In this document: positions 49,528 to 57,992 of the stretch, in pieces
Layout: each line of letters begins with the position of its first letter
Position numbering within the stretch: the stretch's first letter is position 1
Source of the DNA: Streptacidiphilus jeojiense
GTDB lineage: Bacteria; Actinomycetota; Actinomycetes; Streptomycetales; Streptomycetaceae
DNA: 64,000 nucleotides
Direction of reading: 5' to 3'
NCBI RefSeq assembly: GCF_000719095.1
Contig: NZ_JOEH01000011.1
Span: 62,001 to 126,000 of the forward strand
Position numbers and translations under genes: made by a program
The notes under the pieces: generated by a model
Seen by the model: only the letters and a program-made list of their open reading frames with translations
Databases searched by the model: none
Told to the model about the DNA's origin: nothing

Positions 49528-50043
49528 CTAGCCGTCGGCCAGGCGGAAGAACAGGTCGGTCTCCCATTTGGTGGTGTCGGGCTGTTCTCGGGGGTCGGTT
49601 CGGTAGCTTTCCAGCCGGCAGCCCCACCGCTCGCCTTCCTCGCCCGGAGTCGTGTCCCAGCGCAGGCCGGCTGCGGCGGCCCAGTCCAGCAGGAGGGCGG
49701 TGGCGCCGACGAGTTGGTCGGGGCTGCCGACGTGGGTGAAGGTGGCGTAGCGGCCTGCGGGTAGCACGCCCGGCAGCAGGTCGCCGGAGGCCGGTACCGG
49801 TTCGGCGACCGGGACGCCGGCCTCGATCTCCAGTTCCCCCTCCATGTCGATCACGTTGTACTTGAGGAACGGCGGTCCAGCGGGGACGATGCCGAGGGTG
49901 CCCAGCCGGGCGAAGACCTCCGGGATGCGGTGCGCGATGGTCCCGACGTTCGCCATGGTGACGGTGGAGCGGACGGCGGCGTAGGGCTGGGCCGGGCGTT
50001 CGACGATTCTCGGCGGCTCGTGCGCCGCAGGCGTGGTGGTCAT
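49528..50043 (-). CDS. GyrI-like small-molecule-binding domain protein
   Basis: A 171-residue cytoplasmic protein made of one GyrI/SOUL-type domain (Pfam GyrI-like): IVERPAQPYAAVRSTVTM, VFARLGTLGIVPAGPPFLKYNVIDM and GVLPAGRYATFTHVGS are typical, and the end is ESYRTDP-type. It lacks the AraC HTH that often carries this domain, so it probably binds ligand or inhibits a partner directly. Its ATG overlaps the stop of the upstream isochorismatase-family gene, so the two are translationally coupled. Confidence 0.85.
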   Translation of the reverse strand: MTTTPAAHEPPRIVERPAQPYAAVRSTVTMANVGTIAHRIPEVFARLGTLGIVPAGPPFLKYNVIDMEGELEIEAGVPVAEPVPASGDLLPGVLPAGRYATFTHVGSPDQLVGATALLLDWAAAAGLRWDTTPGEEGERWGCRLESYRTDPREQPDTTKWETDLFFRLADG

Positions 50044-50603
50044 GACGCCGTGCCGCCGAAGTCGACGTCCTTGGCCACGACGGTGCCAGCCGTGCGGCCG
50101 GGAGCCTCGTGGTGGGTCCAGTAGAGGTTGGTGTGGGCGATGACCAGTTCCGGCGGCGGCGCGCCCCACTCGGTCTGGTCCTCGGTCGTGTGTGCGTCGC
50201 TGACCAAGGTGGCGTCGTAGCCCCGGACGATGGCGCCGTGCAGGGTCGAGCGGATGCACTGGTCGGTCTGCGCGCCGACCACGATCAGCCGGCCGATGCC
50301 CCGTTCGGACAGCACGCTCTCCAGGGTGGTCTCCTCGAAGGAGTCGGCGTAGTACTTCTCGACCTTCGGCTCGGCCTCGTCCGGGGTCAGTTCGGCGACG
50401 ATCCGCCATGGGTCGCTGCCCCGCGTCAGCCGCTCGTCCGTCTGCTGGACCCAGACCACCGGTACTTGCTCGCGCCGTGCCTTGTCGACCAGCGCGCCGA
50501 TGTTGGCGACCACGGCGTCGCGCTCGTAGTTGCCCTGGACGACGCCGCTCTGCACGTCGACGACGACAAGGGCGGTGTTCGGCCGGTTCTCCAGTGTGGT
50601 CAT
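50040..50603 (-). CDS. Cysteine hydrolase of the isochorismatase family
   Basis: A 187-residue protein with a complete catalytic set: Asp16 in VVVDVQSG, Lys83 in VEKYYADSF and Cys116 in GAQTDQCIRST. It therefore acts by thioester chemistry on an amide or similar (nicotinamidase, N-carbamoyl or related substrates). First gene of a two-gene unit with the GyrI-like protein. Unlike the protein at 29221, the catalytic Cys is intact. Confidence 0.92.
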   Translation of the reverse strand: MTTLENRPNTALVVVDVQSGVVQGNYERDAVVANIGALVDKARREQVPVVWVQQTDERLTRGSDPWRIVAELTPDEAEPKVEKYYADSFEETTLESVLSERGIGRLIVVGAQTDQCIRSTLHGAIVRGYDATLVSDAHTTEDQTEWGAPPPELVIAHTNLYWTHHEAPGRTAGTVVAKDVDFGGTAS

Positions 50604-50682
50604 GGTGGTGTCCCCCTGCTCTCGGCTGCCCTGCTCGGGTTTCGACCACCCTAGACCGGGCCACTGACAACGGGCGGCAGTC

Positions 50683-51294
50683 TCAGGGCGTGGCGGTGCG
50701 CCGGGCGTAGGCGCGGGCCGCGCGGGCGCGGTCGCCGCAGCGGACCGAGCACCAGTGGCGGCGGCCGTGGGTGCGCAGCAGGTAGCGCCGGCAGGGGGGC
50801 GAGCCGCAGGCGGCGAGCAGGTCGGCGTCGGGGCTGGTGAGCAGGTCGGCGGCGTCGGCGGCGAGGACTGCCAGGGCGTGGTCGGCGACCTGGTCGGCCG
50901 GGTGGGCCTGGGCGCGGTGCAGGCCCTGGGTCCGGTCCCAGGCCAGCAGCGAGGCGGCGGGGGCGCGGGTCAGTGCGTCATTGACGGCGCGCAGTGCCTC
51001 CGGCGGGGCCGGGAGTGCGTCGATCCGGGTCGCGATCAGTGCTCCCACCTGCTCGCGGAGGTCGCGCAGCCGCCGCGCGCAGACCTCCTGCAGCCTGGCG
51101 TCGTCCGAGGCGAGTCCGCGTTCGATCAGCCACCGGGTGGCGGCTTCGGGTGTGCCGAGCAGGTCCAGGGACCGGCCGCCGGGCAGCGCCAGGTCGCTGT
51201 TGGCGAAGTCCAGGGCGAGGTAGCGGTCGGCCCCCGGTGCGGGCGGCACGGACCGGTCGGATGGTGCGGCCTCGTTCTCCGTCATGGATCTCAT
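50683..51294 (-). CDS. CGNR zinc-finger / ABATE domain regulator
   Basis: A 203-residue protein with an N-terminal ABATE ligand-binding domain (LALDFANSDLALPGG, LLGTPEAATRWLIERG) and a C-terminal CGNR-type zinc finger (LLAACGSPPCRRYLLRTHGRRHWCSVRCGDRARAARAYARR). Four cysteines bind zinc and the basic end contacts DNA in the family. It is divergent from an MBL-fold protein, with an inverted repeat between them, so the two likely form a regulator-target pair. AAGG before the first ATG; a second ATG lies three codons on. Confidence 0.9.
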   Translation of the reverse strand: MRSMTENEAAPSDRSVPPAPGADRYLALDFANSDLALPGGRSLDLLGTPEAATRWLIERGLASDDARLQEVCARRLRDLREQVGALIATRIDALPAPPEALRAVNDALTRAPAASLLAWDRTQGLHRAQAHPADQVADHALAVLAADAADLLTSPDADLLAACGSPPCRRYLLRTHGRRHWCSVRCGDRARAARAYARRTATP

Positions 51295-51312
51295 GTTAAA
51301 CCTTGCGCTCCT

Positions 51313-51342
51313 CCGTGAGAATCGGTTAGCTTCATCTCACGG
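51313..51342. promoter_or_regulatory. Inverted repeat between CGNR regulator and MBL gene
   Basis: CCGTGAGA (51313-51320) and TCTCACGG (51335-51342), perfect 8-bp arms; another CCGTGAGG half-site lies near 51359. It is a candidate operator for the CGNR protein. Confidence 0.6.
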
Positions 51343-51373
51343 AAACCAGAGCCTTCAACCGTGAGGAAATGTC

Positions 51374-52147
51374 ATGGGCGACACCCGTACGACCGGTGAA
51401 CAGATCCCCGTCAGCGTCTTCGGAGGCCCCACCGCCCTCATCGAGTACGGCGGGCTCAGGCTGCTCACCGACCCGGCCTTCGACGCCCCGGGCGAGTACC
51501 GCCGGCCCGGCGGCGGCCCCGGCCTGACCAAGACCGCCCCGGCCGCCATCGACCCGGCCGACCTGGGCCCCCTCGACGCGGTGCTGCTCTCCCACGACGA
51601 GCACCCCGACAACCTCGACCGCTCCGGCCGGGCCCTGCTCGCCGACGTCCCGCTGGTGCTGACCACCCGCAGCGGCGCGGGCCGCCTCGGCGGCACCGCC
51701 CGCGGTCTGGCCCCCTGGGAGTCGGTGGAACTCCCCCGCCCCGACGGCGGCACCCTCACCGTCACGGCCACGCCCGCCCAGCACGGACCGGAGGGCTGCG
51801 AGCCGATCAGCGGCGAGGTCGTCGGCTTCGTGCTGACGTCGGCCGACCTGCCCAGCGTCTACGTCAGCGGTGACAACGCGTCACTCGCCCTGGTGCAGGA
51901 GATCGCCGGGCGCTTCGGGCCGGTGGACACCGCCGTCCTGTTCGCCGGGGCCGCCCGTACCGTGCTGTTCGACGGCGCGCTGCTCACCCTGGACAGCGTC
52001 CAGGCCGCCGAGGCCGCCGGCATCCTCGGCGCACGCCGGGTGGTACCGGTGCACTTCGACAGCTGGGCCCACTTCACTGAGGGCCGGGACGAACTGGTCA
52101 AGGCGTTCACCGCCGCCGGACTGCTGGACCGCCTTCAGCTGGGCTGA
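51374..52147 (+). CDS. MBL-fold metallo-hydrolase
   Basis: A 257-residue metallo-beta-lactamase-fold protein related to UlaG/RomA-type hydrolases. GGPTALIEYGGLRLLTDPAFD opens the fold. The metal motif is SHDEHPDNLD, a variation of HxHxDH where the first His is followed by Asp-Glu. Later come TPAQHGPEG, YVSGDN and HFDSWAHF, supplying further His/Asp ligands. Divergent from the CGNR regulator, so likely controlled by it. The last 13 bases overlap the convergent histidine kinase gene. Substrate unknown. Confidence 0.87.
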   Translation: MGDTRTTGEQIPVSVFGGPTALIEYGGLRLLTDPAFDAPGEYRRPGGGPGLTKTAPAAIDPADLGPLDAVLLSHDEHPDNLDRSGRALLADVPLVLTTRSGAGRLGGTARGLAPWESVELPRPDGGTLTVTATPAQHGPEGCEPISGEVVGFVLTSADLPSVYVSGDNASLALVQEIAGRFGPVDTAVLFAGAARTVLFDGALLTLDSVQAAEAAGILGARRVVPVHFDSWAHFTEGRDELVKAFTAAGLLDRLQLG

Positions 52148-53592
52148 CCCTCCGGCAGGTCCAGGCGGAACTCGGTGCACCCCGGACGGCTGCTCACCGT
52201 CAGGCTCCCGTGGTGCGCCGAGACCACCGCCTGCGCGATGGCCAGGCCCAGGCCGCTGCCGCCGTCGGTCCTGGACCGGCCACCGCCGCCGCGGGTGAAG
52301 CGCTCGAACAGGGTCGGCTGCAGCGACTCGGGGATGCCGGGTCCGTCGTCGGCCACCGTCAGCCGGACCCGCTCCGGAGTACGCGATAGCCGCACCCGCA
52401 CGGTGCTGCCCGCCGGGGTGTGCTGGCGGGCGTTGGACAGCAGGTTGCCCACCGCCTGGTGCAGCCGGTCCCGGTCGCCGGTGACCAGCACCGGGGTCTC
52501 CGGCAGGTCCAGCACCCACTGCTGCCCCGGCCCGGCGACCTGGGCGTCGGACACCGCGTCGATCACCAGCAGGGTCAGGTCCAGCTCCGCGCGGGCCAGC
52601 GGCCGTCCCGCGTCCAGCCGGGCCAGCAGCAGCAGGTCGTCGACGATCGCGCCCATCCGCACCGACTCCGCCTGGATCCGGGTCAGCGCCCGAGCCACCT
52701 CGGGCGCCTGCGGCTGCGGGTGCAGCCGGGCCAGTTCCGCGTGGCCGCGGATGGCGGCCAGCGGCGTCCGCAGCTCGTGCCCGGCGTCGGCGGCGAAACT
52801 GCGCAGCCGCTCCTCGGACGAGTGCCGGCTGGCCAGCGCGGTCTCGACATGGCCGAGCATCCGGTTGAACGCGGCGCCCACCTGCCCCACCTCGGTGCCC
52901 GGATCGTTGTCCGGAAGGCGCTGCGGCAGTGCCACCGCGCCGCTCTCCAGCGGGAGTTCGGTGACCCGCACCGCCGTCGCGGCGACCCGGTCCAGCGGAC
53001 GCAGCGACAGCCGCACCCACAGCGCTCCGGCGATCCCGGTCGCTCCCAGCGCGATCGCGAAGACCGTCACCTCGACCATCTCCAGCCGGTGCACCGCCCC
53101 TTCCACGCCCGCCAGCGGCATCCCGGTGATCAGGATGTCGTTGTCCCGGCCGGCCACCGCCCTGGCCCGGTAGTAGCCGTCGGTGTGCAGGTCCAGGTCG
53201 TGGATGCTGCCGTCGACCGGCAGCGCTCGGACCGCGGCCAGTTCGGCGGCGGACAGGGTGACCGCGTCGGCGCTGGCGTCGGCGTCGTCCGCGTCGCCGT
53301 CGACGATGGCTGCCTGGGTCAGCTTCCCGCCCGCCAGCCGGGCCCCGAAGGTGCCCACCGACTGGGCCCGGGTGTCCCCCGCCATCCCGCCGGCGTCGGG
53401 ATGCTCCAGGCTCTGCGCGTAGCGGACCCCGGACTGCAGCAGCTGGTCGTCCACCTTGGAGACCAGGAAACTGTGCAGCGCCAGCGCGGTGGCGATCCCG
53501 ACCGCGACGCAGGCCAGCGCGAGCAGCACCAGCAGTCCGCTGATCAGCCGGGCCCGCAGCGACCGCGGCAGCCGGCCCCGGACCCAGCTCAC
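52135..53592 (-). CDS. OmpR-partner sensor histidine kinase
   Basis: A 485-residue membrane kinase with two helices (about 15-38 and 175-195) bracketing an extracytoplasmic sensor of about 135 residues. The HAMP domain is at 195-255, HisKA with phospho-acceptor His272 in AGHELRTPLAA, and the ATPase domain with N-box NLLSNARQHTP, DDGPGIP and GSGLGLAIAQAVV. It overlaps the response-regulator stop by four bases. The acidic sensor stretch DGDADDADASADA might bind cations. The target is probably the neighbouring flavocytochrome/FMN unit. Confidence 0.94.
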   Translation of the reverse strand: MSWVRGRLPRSLRARLISGLLVLLALACVAVGIATALALHSFLVSKVDDQLLQSGVRYAQSLEHPDAGGMAGDTRAQSVGTFGARLAGGKLTQAAIVDGDADDADASADAVTLSAAELAAVRALPVDGSIHDLDLHTDGYYRARAVAGRDNDILITGMPLAGVEGAVHRLEMVEVTVFAIALGATGIAGALWVRLSLRPLDRVAATAVRVTELPLESGAVALPQRLPDNDPGTEVGQVGAAFNRMLGHVETALASRHSSEERLRSFAADAGHELRTPLAAIRGHAELARLHPQPQAPEVARALTRIQAESVRMGAIVDDLLLLARLDAGRPLARAELDLTLLVIDAVSDAQVAGPGQQWVLDLPETPVLVTGDRDRLHQAVGNLLSNARQHTPAGSTVRVRLSRTPERVRLTVADDGPGIPESLQPTLFERFTRGGGGRSRTDGGSGLGLAIAQAVVSAHHGSLTVSSRPGCTEFRLDLPEGQPS

Positions 53593-54326
53593 CTGGGCTC
53601 CCGCAGCACGTAGCCGACGCCGCGCACGGTGTGGATCAGCGGCGCGTGCCCGCTGTCCACCTTCTTGCGCAGATAGCTGATGTAGAGCTCCACCACGTGC
53701 GCCTGGCCGCCGAAGTCGTAGGACCAGACCGCCTCTAGGATCTGCGCCTTGCTCAGCACCCGGCGGGGATTGGCCAGCAGGTACCGCAGCAGCTCGAACT
53801 CGGTCCGGCTCAGCTCCACCGGCGCGCCCGCGCGCCGGACCTCCCGCGTCCCCTCGAACAGCTCCAGGTCCGCCAGGGCCAGCCGCTCGCCCCGGTCACT
53901 CTCCGACCACGGATCGGTGCCGGCCCGGCGCAGCAGCCCGCGCAGCCGGGCGACGACCTCCTCCAGGCTGAACGGCTTGGTGACGTAGTCGTCCCCGCCC
54001 GCGGTGATGCCGGCGATCCGGTCGTCCACCGCGTCCCTGGCTGTGAGGAACAGCACGCAGACCCCGGGTGCCTCGGCGCGCATCCGCCGCAGCACCTCCA
54101 GGCCGTCGAAGTCCGGCAGCATCACGTCCAGCACCACGGCGTCCGGGCGGAACGCCCCAGCGACGGCCACGGCCTCGGCGCCGTCGGCCGCGGTCCTGAC
54201 CTCCCAGCCGTCGTACACCAGGGCCTGGGCCACCACCTCGGTCAGATCCGGCTCGTCGTCGACCACCAGCGCACGCGGGGGTCCGGCAGGTCCGACCTGG
54301 GGACGGCGGGCGGAATCAGGAGACAT
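53589..54326 (-). CDS. OmpR-family response regulator
   Basis: A 245-residue two-domain regulator: receiver with Asp23-Asp24 and phospho-acceptor Asp67 in VVLDVMLPD, Lys in YVTKPFSLEE, then a winged-helix DNA-binding domain (LSRTEFELLRYLLANPRRVLSKAQILEAVWSYDFGGQAHVVELYISYLRKKV). It is divergent from the ferric-reductase-like gene, with the palindrome GCATCA-CA-TGATGC just outside its start. It probably regulates its own operon and the flavoprotein genes. Confidence 0.94.
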   Translation of the reverse strand: MSPDSARRPQVGPAGPPRALVVDDEPDLTEVVAQALVYDGWEVRTAADGAEAVAVAGAFRPDAVVLDVMLPDFDGLEVLRRMRAEAPGVCVLFLTARDAVDDRIAGITAGGDDYVTKPFSLEEVVARLRGLLRRAGTDPWSESDRGERLALADLELFEGTREVRRAGAPVELSRTEFELLRYLLANPRRVLSKAQILEAVWSYDFGGQAHVVELYISYLRKKVDSGHAPLIHTVRGVGYVLREPR

Positions 54327-54327
54327 A

Positions 54328-54341
54328 GCATCACATGATGC
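54328..54341. promoter_or_regulatory. 14-bp palindrome at response-regulator start
   Basis: GCATCA CA TGATGC, perfect 6-bp arms, directly upstream of the response-regulator start codon. Candidate autoregulatory site. Confidence 0.5.
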
Positions 54342-54472
54342 ACCCCCGCGGGATGCAGCCACGGCCGCCGACGCTCCTGTGGATTGCCTGTGACCTGCGG
54401 CGGAGACCGGAAGTTTCAGAGGGAACTCAGAAGGACCGGTGTCAGGGTGAGGTACCGCGCCCCACCGGGCGG

Positions 54473-54507
54473 CAGTACCGACCATCAGTACCCGGCAGAT
54501 CAGTACC
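54473..54507 (+). repeat. Triple CAGTACC direct repeat before the flavocytochrome gene
   Basis: CAGTACC at 54473, 54486 and 54501 (13 and 15 bp apart), ending 15 bp before the start of the ferric-reductase-like gene. Spacing near one and a half turns could suit tandem OmpR-type binding, but the site overlaps the leader. Confidence 0.45.
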
Positions 54508-54521
54508 GGCAGAGGAGACCC

Positions 54522-55919
54522 ATGACGAGCACCGTCGGAGCGCACCGCAGCGCCGACGCGCGCCGCGGATCGCCCGCGTCCCCACGCGGCGACCGGGCCG
54601 CGCTGCTGGCGCCCGCGCTGCTGGCCGCCATCGGCCTGGGAGCGCTGGTCGTGGTGTTCCTGTGGTGGAGCAACACCGCCTCGGTGGTCTCCCCCGCCGC
54701 CTGGATCACCAACGCCGGACGGCTCTGCGGCTTGCTCGCCGGGTACGCGGCTCCGGTGCTGGTGGTGCTGATGGCGCGAATACCGCTGCTCGACCGCACC
54801 CTGGGCAGCGACCGGCTGGCACGCTGGCACGCGATGGGAGGCCGCTACATGGTGGGCCTGGTCGTCGCCCACGTACTGCTGATCATCTGGGGCTACGCCC
54901 TGACCGACCACAACGGGCTGGTCCACCAGACCGCCCAACTGGTCTTCCACTACCCGGACATGCTGAAGGCCACCATCGGCACCCTGCTGCTGCTGGGCGT
55001 CGGCGCCGTCTCGGCCCGGGCCGCCCGGCGCAGGCTGAGTTACGAGACCTGGTACTACCTGCACCTGGCCACCTATGTGGCCATCTTCCTGACCTTCTTC
55101 CACCAGCTGGCCAACGGCGCCGAGTTCGTGCTGTCGACCAAGGCCAAGGTGATCTGGTACGGCCTCTACCTCGGCGCGGCGGCACTGATCCTGTGGTTCC
55201 GCTTCGCCGTCCCCACCCTGCTGGCGTTCCGGCACCGGCTGCGGGTCGCCGAGGTCCGCCCGGAGGCCCCGGGGGTGCACTCGGTCTTCATCACCGGGCG
55301 CCGCCTGGACGAGCTGGCCCGGGCCACCCGGTCAGGACAGTTCTTCCGCTGGCGCTTCGCGCAGCGCGGGCTGCTGCTGGCCGGCAACCCCTACTCGCTG
55401 TCCGCTCCGCCCAACCCCGACTACCTGCGGATCACGGTCAAGGACCTGGGCGGCCACAGCGCGGCCCTGGCCCGGCTGCGCCCCGGCACCCGGGTCTTCG
55501 CCGAGGGGCCGTACGGCGCCTTCACCGCAGAGCGGCGCCCCGGACGCCGGGGCAAGGTGCTGCTGCTGGCGGCCGGGGTCGGGATCACCCCGCTGCGGGC
55601 CCTGTTCGAGTCCCTCCCGGCCCGGCGCGGCGAACTGACCCTGGTCTACCGGGCCAGCCGGGAGGACGACCTGGTCTTCCGCGCCGAACTGGAGTCCATC
55701 GCCAGGGCGCGCGGTGCCAGGCTCCACTACCTGGTCGGCAGCCGCGCCGAGATCGGCGAGCCGCTGCAGGCCAGGACCCTGCTGGGGATGCTGCCGGACC
55801 TGCGCGAGCACGACGTGTTCCTGTGCGGCCCGGAGGGGATGACCCGCACCGCGCACGAGGCCCTGGAGACGGCGGGCGTCCCGCGCGGCCGGATCCACCA
55901 CGAGTCGTTCGAGTTCTGA
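54522..55919 (+). CDS. Ferric-reductase-like transmembrane flavocytochrome
   Basis: A 465-residue membrane oxidoreductase of the ferric reductase/NADPH oxidase superfamily. Six helices at 28-230 form the Ferric_reduct domain with His pairs in GGRYMVGLVVAHVLL and YYLHLATYVAIFLTFFHQ for two haems. A FAD-binding domain follows (HSVFITGRR, NPYSLSAPP, GTRVFAEGPYGAF), then NAD(P)-binding (LLLAAGVGITPLRALFESL, FLCGPEGM). GAGGAG precedes the ATG. It moves electrons from cytoplasmic NAD(P)H to the outside. The exported FMN-binding protein gene follows by 70 bp, and a two-component system is divergent. Confidence 0.9.
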   Translation: MTSTVGAHRSADARRGSPASPRGDRAALLAPALLAAIGLGALVVVFLWWSNTASVVSPAAWITNAGRLCGLLAGYAAPVLVVLMARIPLLDRTLGSDRLARWHAMGGRYMVGLVVAHVLLIIWGYALTDHNGLVHQTAQLVFHYPDMLKATIGTLLLLGVGAVSARAARRRLSYETWYYLHLATYVAIFLTFFHQLANGAEFVLSTKAKVIWYGLYLGAAALILWFRFAVPTLLAFRHRLRVAEVRPEAPGVHSVFITGRRLDELARATRSGQFFRWRFAQRGLLLAGNPYSLSAPPNPDYLRITVKDLGGHSAALARLRPGTRVFAEGPYGAFTAERRPGRRGKVLLLAAGVGITPLRALFESLPARRGELTLVYRASREDDLVFRAELESIARARGARLHYLVGSRAEIGEPLQARTLLGMLPDLREHDVFLCGPEGMTRTAHEALETAGVPRGRIHHESFEF

Positions 55920-55988
55920 CCCCGCAGCACCGCCGAGCCCCGCGACCCCGCAGCACCGCCGCACCGAGCCACAGGAGGGACGTCCCGA

Positions 55989-56492
55989 ATGCGTCGCACC
56001 GTACTGACCGCTGGAGGCACCGCCCTGGGCGTGGTGCTGCTCCTGGCCGCCAAGCCGCACCACACGGTGGCCGTAGCCGTCCCCGCGGTCACCGCTCCCG
56101 AGCAGGACTCCAGCGGCACGGGGTCCGGGACCGGCACCGGGGCCGGGTCCTCGTCGGGCTCGCCGTCCGGGTCCTCGCCGAGCGCCTCCTCGACCGGCGG
56201 CGCCGCCAAGAGCACCGGCGTGCGCACCATCACCGGCGGCTCGGTGGACACCCGTTGGGGCCCGGTCCAGGTCAAGGTCACCTTCAACGGCTCGAAGATC
56301 ACCGCGATCGACGTGGTCCAGGAGCCCGACGGCAACCCCCGCGACCAGGAGATCAACTCCCAGGCCATCCCGATCCTGACCCAGGAGGCGCTGGCCGCGC
56401 AGAGCGCCAACATCGACGCGGTCTCCGGCGCCAGCTACACCAGCGAGGGCTACATCGGTTCGCTGCAGAGCGCGCTCGACGCCGCCAAGTGA
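55989..56492 (+). CDS. Exported FMN-binding (RnfG/NqrC-like) domain protein
   Basis: A 167-residue exported protein. A signal/anchor region (VLTAGGTALGVVLLLAAK) leads to a long Gly/Ser/Thr-rich linker (about residues 40-75), then an FMN-bind domain (DTRWGPVQVKVTFNGSKITAIDVVQEPDG). It ends DAVSGASYTSEGY, the site at which ApbE attaches FMN to Thr151. It would accept electrons from the flavocytochrome encoded upstream, acting outside the membrane. Ribosome site AGGAGGGA. No apbE gene is in the window. Confidence 0.87.
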   Translation: MRRTVLTAGGTALGVVLLLAAKPHHTVAVAVPAVTAPEQDSSGTGSGTGTGAGSSSGSPSGSSPSASSTGGAAKSTGVRTITGGSVDTRWGPVQVKVTFNGSKITAIDVVQEPDGNPRDQEINSQAIPILTQEALAAQSANIDAVSGASYTSEGYIGSLQSALDAAK

Positions 56493-56538
56493 GCCGCGGC
56501 CGGGGTCCGGCCCCGGCCCACCCCTCGGCTCACCCCGT

Positions 56539-57240
56539 TCACCCCGCGAGCTGCGGGTACAGCGCGCCCAGGTCGCCGGACAGACCCCGCTTCACCTGCC
56601 GCGACACCTCGTCGACCAGCACCTCGGCCGCGTTGGCCTCGATGCCGTCCAGGGCCTGCCGGGCGACCTCGGCCGGCGCGGTCTTCGGGGCGTCGACGTG
56701 CGCGACCAGGTCGGTGTCGACGTAGCCGACGTGCAGGCCGGTCACCTGGATCCCGCGCGGCAGCAGATCCAGGCGCAGCGAGTTGGTCTGCGACCAGACG
56801 GCCGCCTTGGAGGCGCTGTAGGAGCCGGCCAGCGCCACCCACGACAGCACCGAGTGGACGTTCAGCAGGTGGCCGCCGCCGTTGCGCTCGATGATCGGCA
56901 CGAAGGCGCGGGCGGTGAGCAGCGGGCCGTAGAAGTTGGTCTCGAACTCGGTGCGGACGTCCTCGACCGGGGAGTCCAGGAAGGACGCGTTCACCGCCCG
57001 ACCGGCGTTGTTGATCAGGATGGTGACGTCCTGGGCCTGTGCGGCGGCGGCCGCCACCGAGGCGGGGTCGGTCACCTCCAGGGCCAGCGGGACGGCGTCG
57101 GAGTTGCGGACGGTGGAGGCGTCGCGGGCGGTGGCGTAGACCTTCTTGGCGCCGCGTGCGTACAGCTCCTCGACCAGTGCCTTGCCGATGCCCCGGCTTC
57201 CGCCGGTGACGAGCACGGTCGCGCCTGAGATCGCAGTCAT
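56539..57240 (-). CDS. SDR-family oxidoreductase
   Basis: A 233-residue classical short-chain dehydrogenase with VTGGSRGIG at residues 11-19, NNAG, HSVLSW and the pair YSASK. Resembles the 'SDR family' group controlled by divergent TetR proteins. AGGGAG before the ATG. It lies 106 bp from the divergent tetR, and the gap contains two TetR operator copies. It likely reduces a xenobiotic carbonyl or quinone; substrate unknown. Confidence 0.9.
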   Translation of the reverse strand: MTAISGATVLVTGGSRGIGKALVEELYARGAKKVYATARDASTVRNSDAVPLALEVTDPASVAAAAAQAQDVTILINNAGRAVNASFLDSPVEDVRTEFETNFYGPLLTARAFVPIIERNGGGHLLNVHSVLSWVALAGSYSASKAAVWSQTNSLRLDLLPRGIQVTGLHVGYVDTDLVAHVDAPKTAPAEVARQALDGIEANAAEVLVDEVSRQVKRGLSGDLGALYPQLAG

Positions 57241-57273
57241 GGGTGTTCTCCCTGGATGAGTCCGCCGGCCGTT

Positions 57274-57291
57274 GGAAACCGATCGGTTTCC
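57274..57291. promoter_or_regulatory. TetR operator, full site
   Basis: GGAAACCGATCGGTTTCC, a perfect 18-bp palindrome, between the divergent SDR and tetR genes. Confidence 0.8.
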
Positions 57292-57301
57292 ACCAACGTA
57301 C

Positions 57302-57315
57302 ACCGATCGGTTTCC
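57302..57315. promoter_or_regulatory. TetR operator, second site
   Basis: ACCGATCGGT core with the right flank TTCC of the full site; the left flank differs. It lies 28 bp from the first site's start, 32 bp before the tetR ATG. Confidence 0.7.
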
Positions 57316-57346
57316 TCCTGTCACCACCCGGCGTACCCTCGTACCC

Positions 57347-57931
57347 ATGACCACGTCCGCGCCCCGCACGCCCGCCCGCCCCACGCCCCGCGAGCGCCTG
57401 CTCGACGCCGCCGCCGGGCTCTTCTACCGCGACGGCGTGAACATCGGCGTCGACGCCCTGTGCAAGGCCGCCGGCGTCTCCAAGCGCTCCATGTACCAGC
57501 TGTTCGGGAGCAAGGACGAGGTGCTCGCGGCGAGCCTGGAACGCAGCGGACCCGGCTACCAGGCCCTGCTGCTCCCGCCCGCGGACGACTCCCGGCCGCC
57601 CCGGGCACAGGTCCTGCACGTGTTCGAGCGGCTGGACCAGCTCTCGGCGGGCCCCGAGTACCAGGGCTGCCCGTTCGTCTCCACCGCGACCGAGCTCAAG
57701 GACCCGGACCATCCCGCCAGCGTGGTCGCCCGCGGCTTCAAGCAGCAGCTCACCGCGTTCTTCCACGCCCAGGCCGCCCGCGCCGGCGCGTCCGACCCGG
57801 AGACCCTGGCCCGCCAGCTGACCATCGTCTTCGACGGCGCCGGCGCCCGCACCGTGGTCCAGGGCCACCCCCTGGACGGCCTGGCCACCGCGACGGCGAC
57901 CGTGCTGCTGGACGCGGCCGGGGTGGTCTGA
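57347..57931 (+). CDS. TetR-family transcriptional regulator
   Basis: A 194-residue regulator. HTH region RERLLDAAAGLFYRDGVNIGVDALCKAAGVSKRSMYQLFGSKDEVLAA is a clear TetR match. The ligand domain has GPEYQGCPFVSTATELKDPDHPA, typical of the YcdC/AcrR-like group with the 'GCPF' motif. It is divergent from an SDR and bounded by two operator copies, so it probably represses both genes. Ligand unknown. Confidence 0.92.
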   Translation: MTTSAPRTPARPTPRERLLDAAAGLFYRDGVNIGVDALCKAAGVSKRSMYQLFGSKDEVLAASLERSGPGYQALLLPPADDSRPPRAQVLHVFERLDQLSAGPEYQGCPFVSTATELKDPDHPASVVARGFKQQLTAFFHAQAARAGASDPETLARQLTIVFDGAGARTVVQGHPLDGLATATATVLLDAAGVV

Positions 57932-57992
57932 CGGCAGGTCAGAACCGGGGCGGCCGCCGACGGGGCACGAGCCGTCGGGCAGGATGGCCGCC

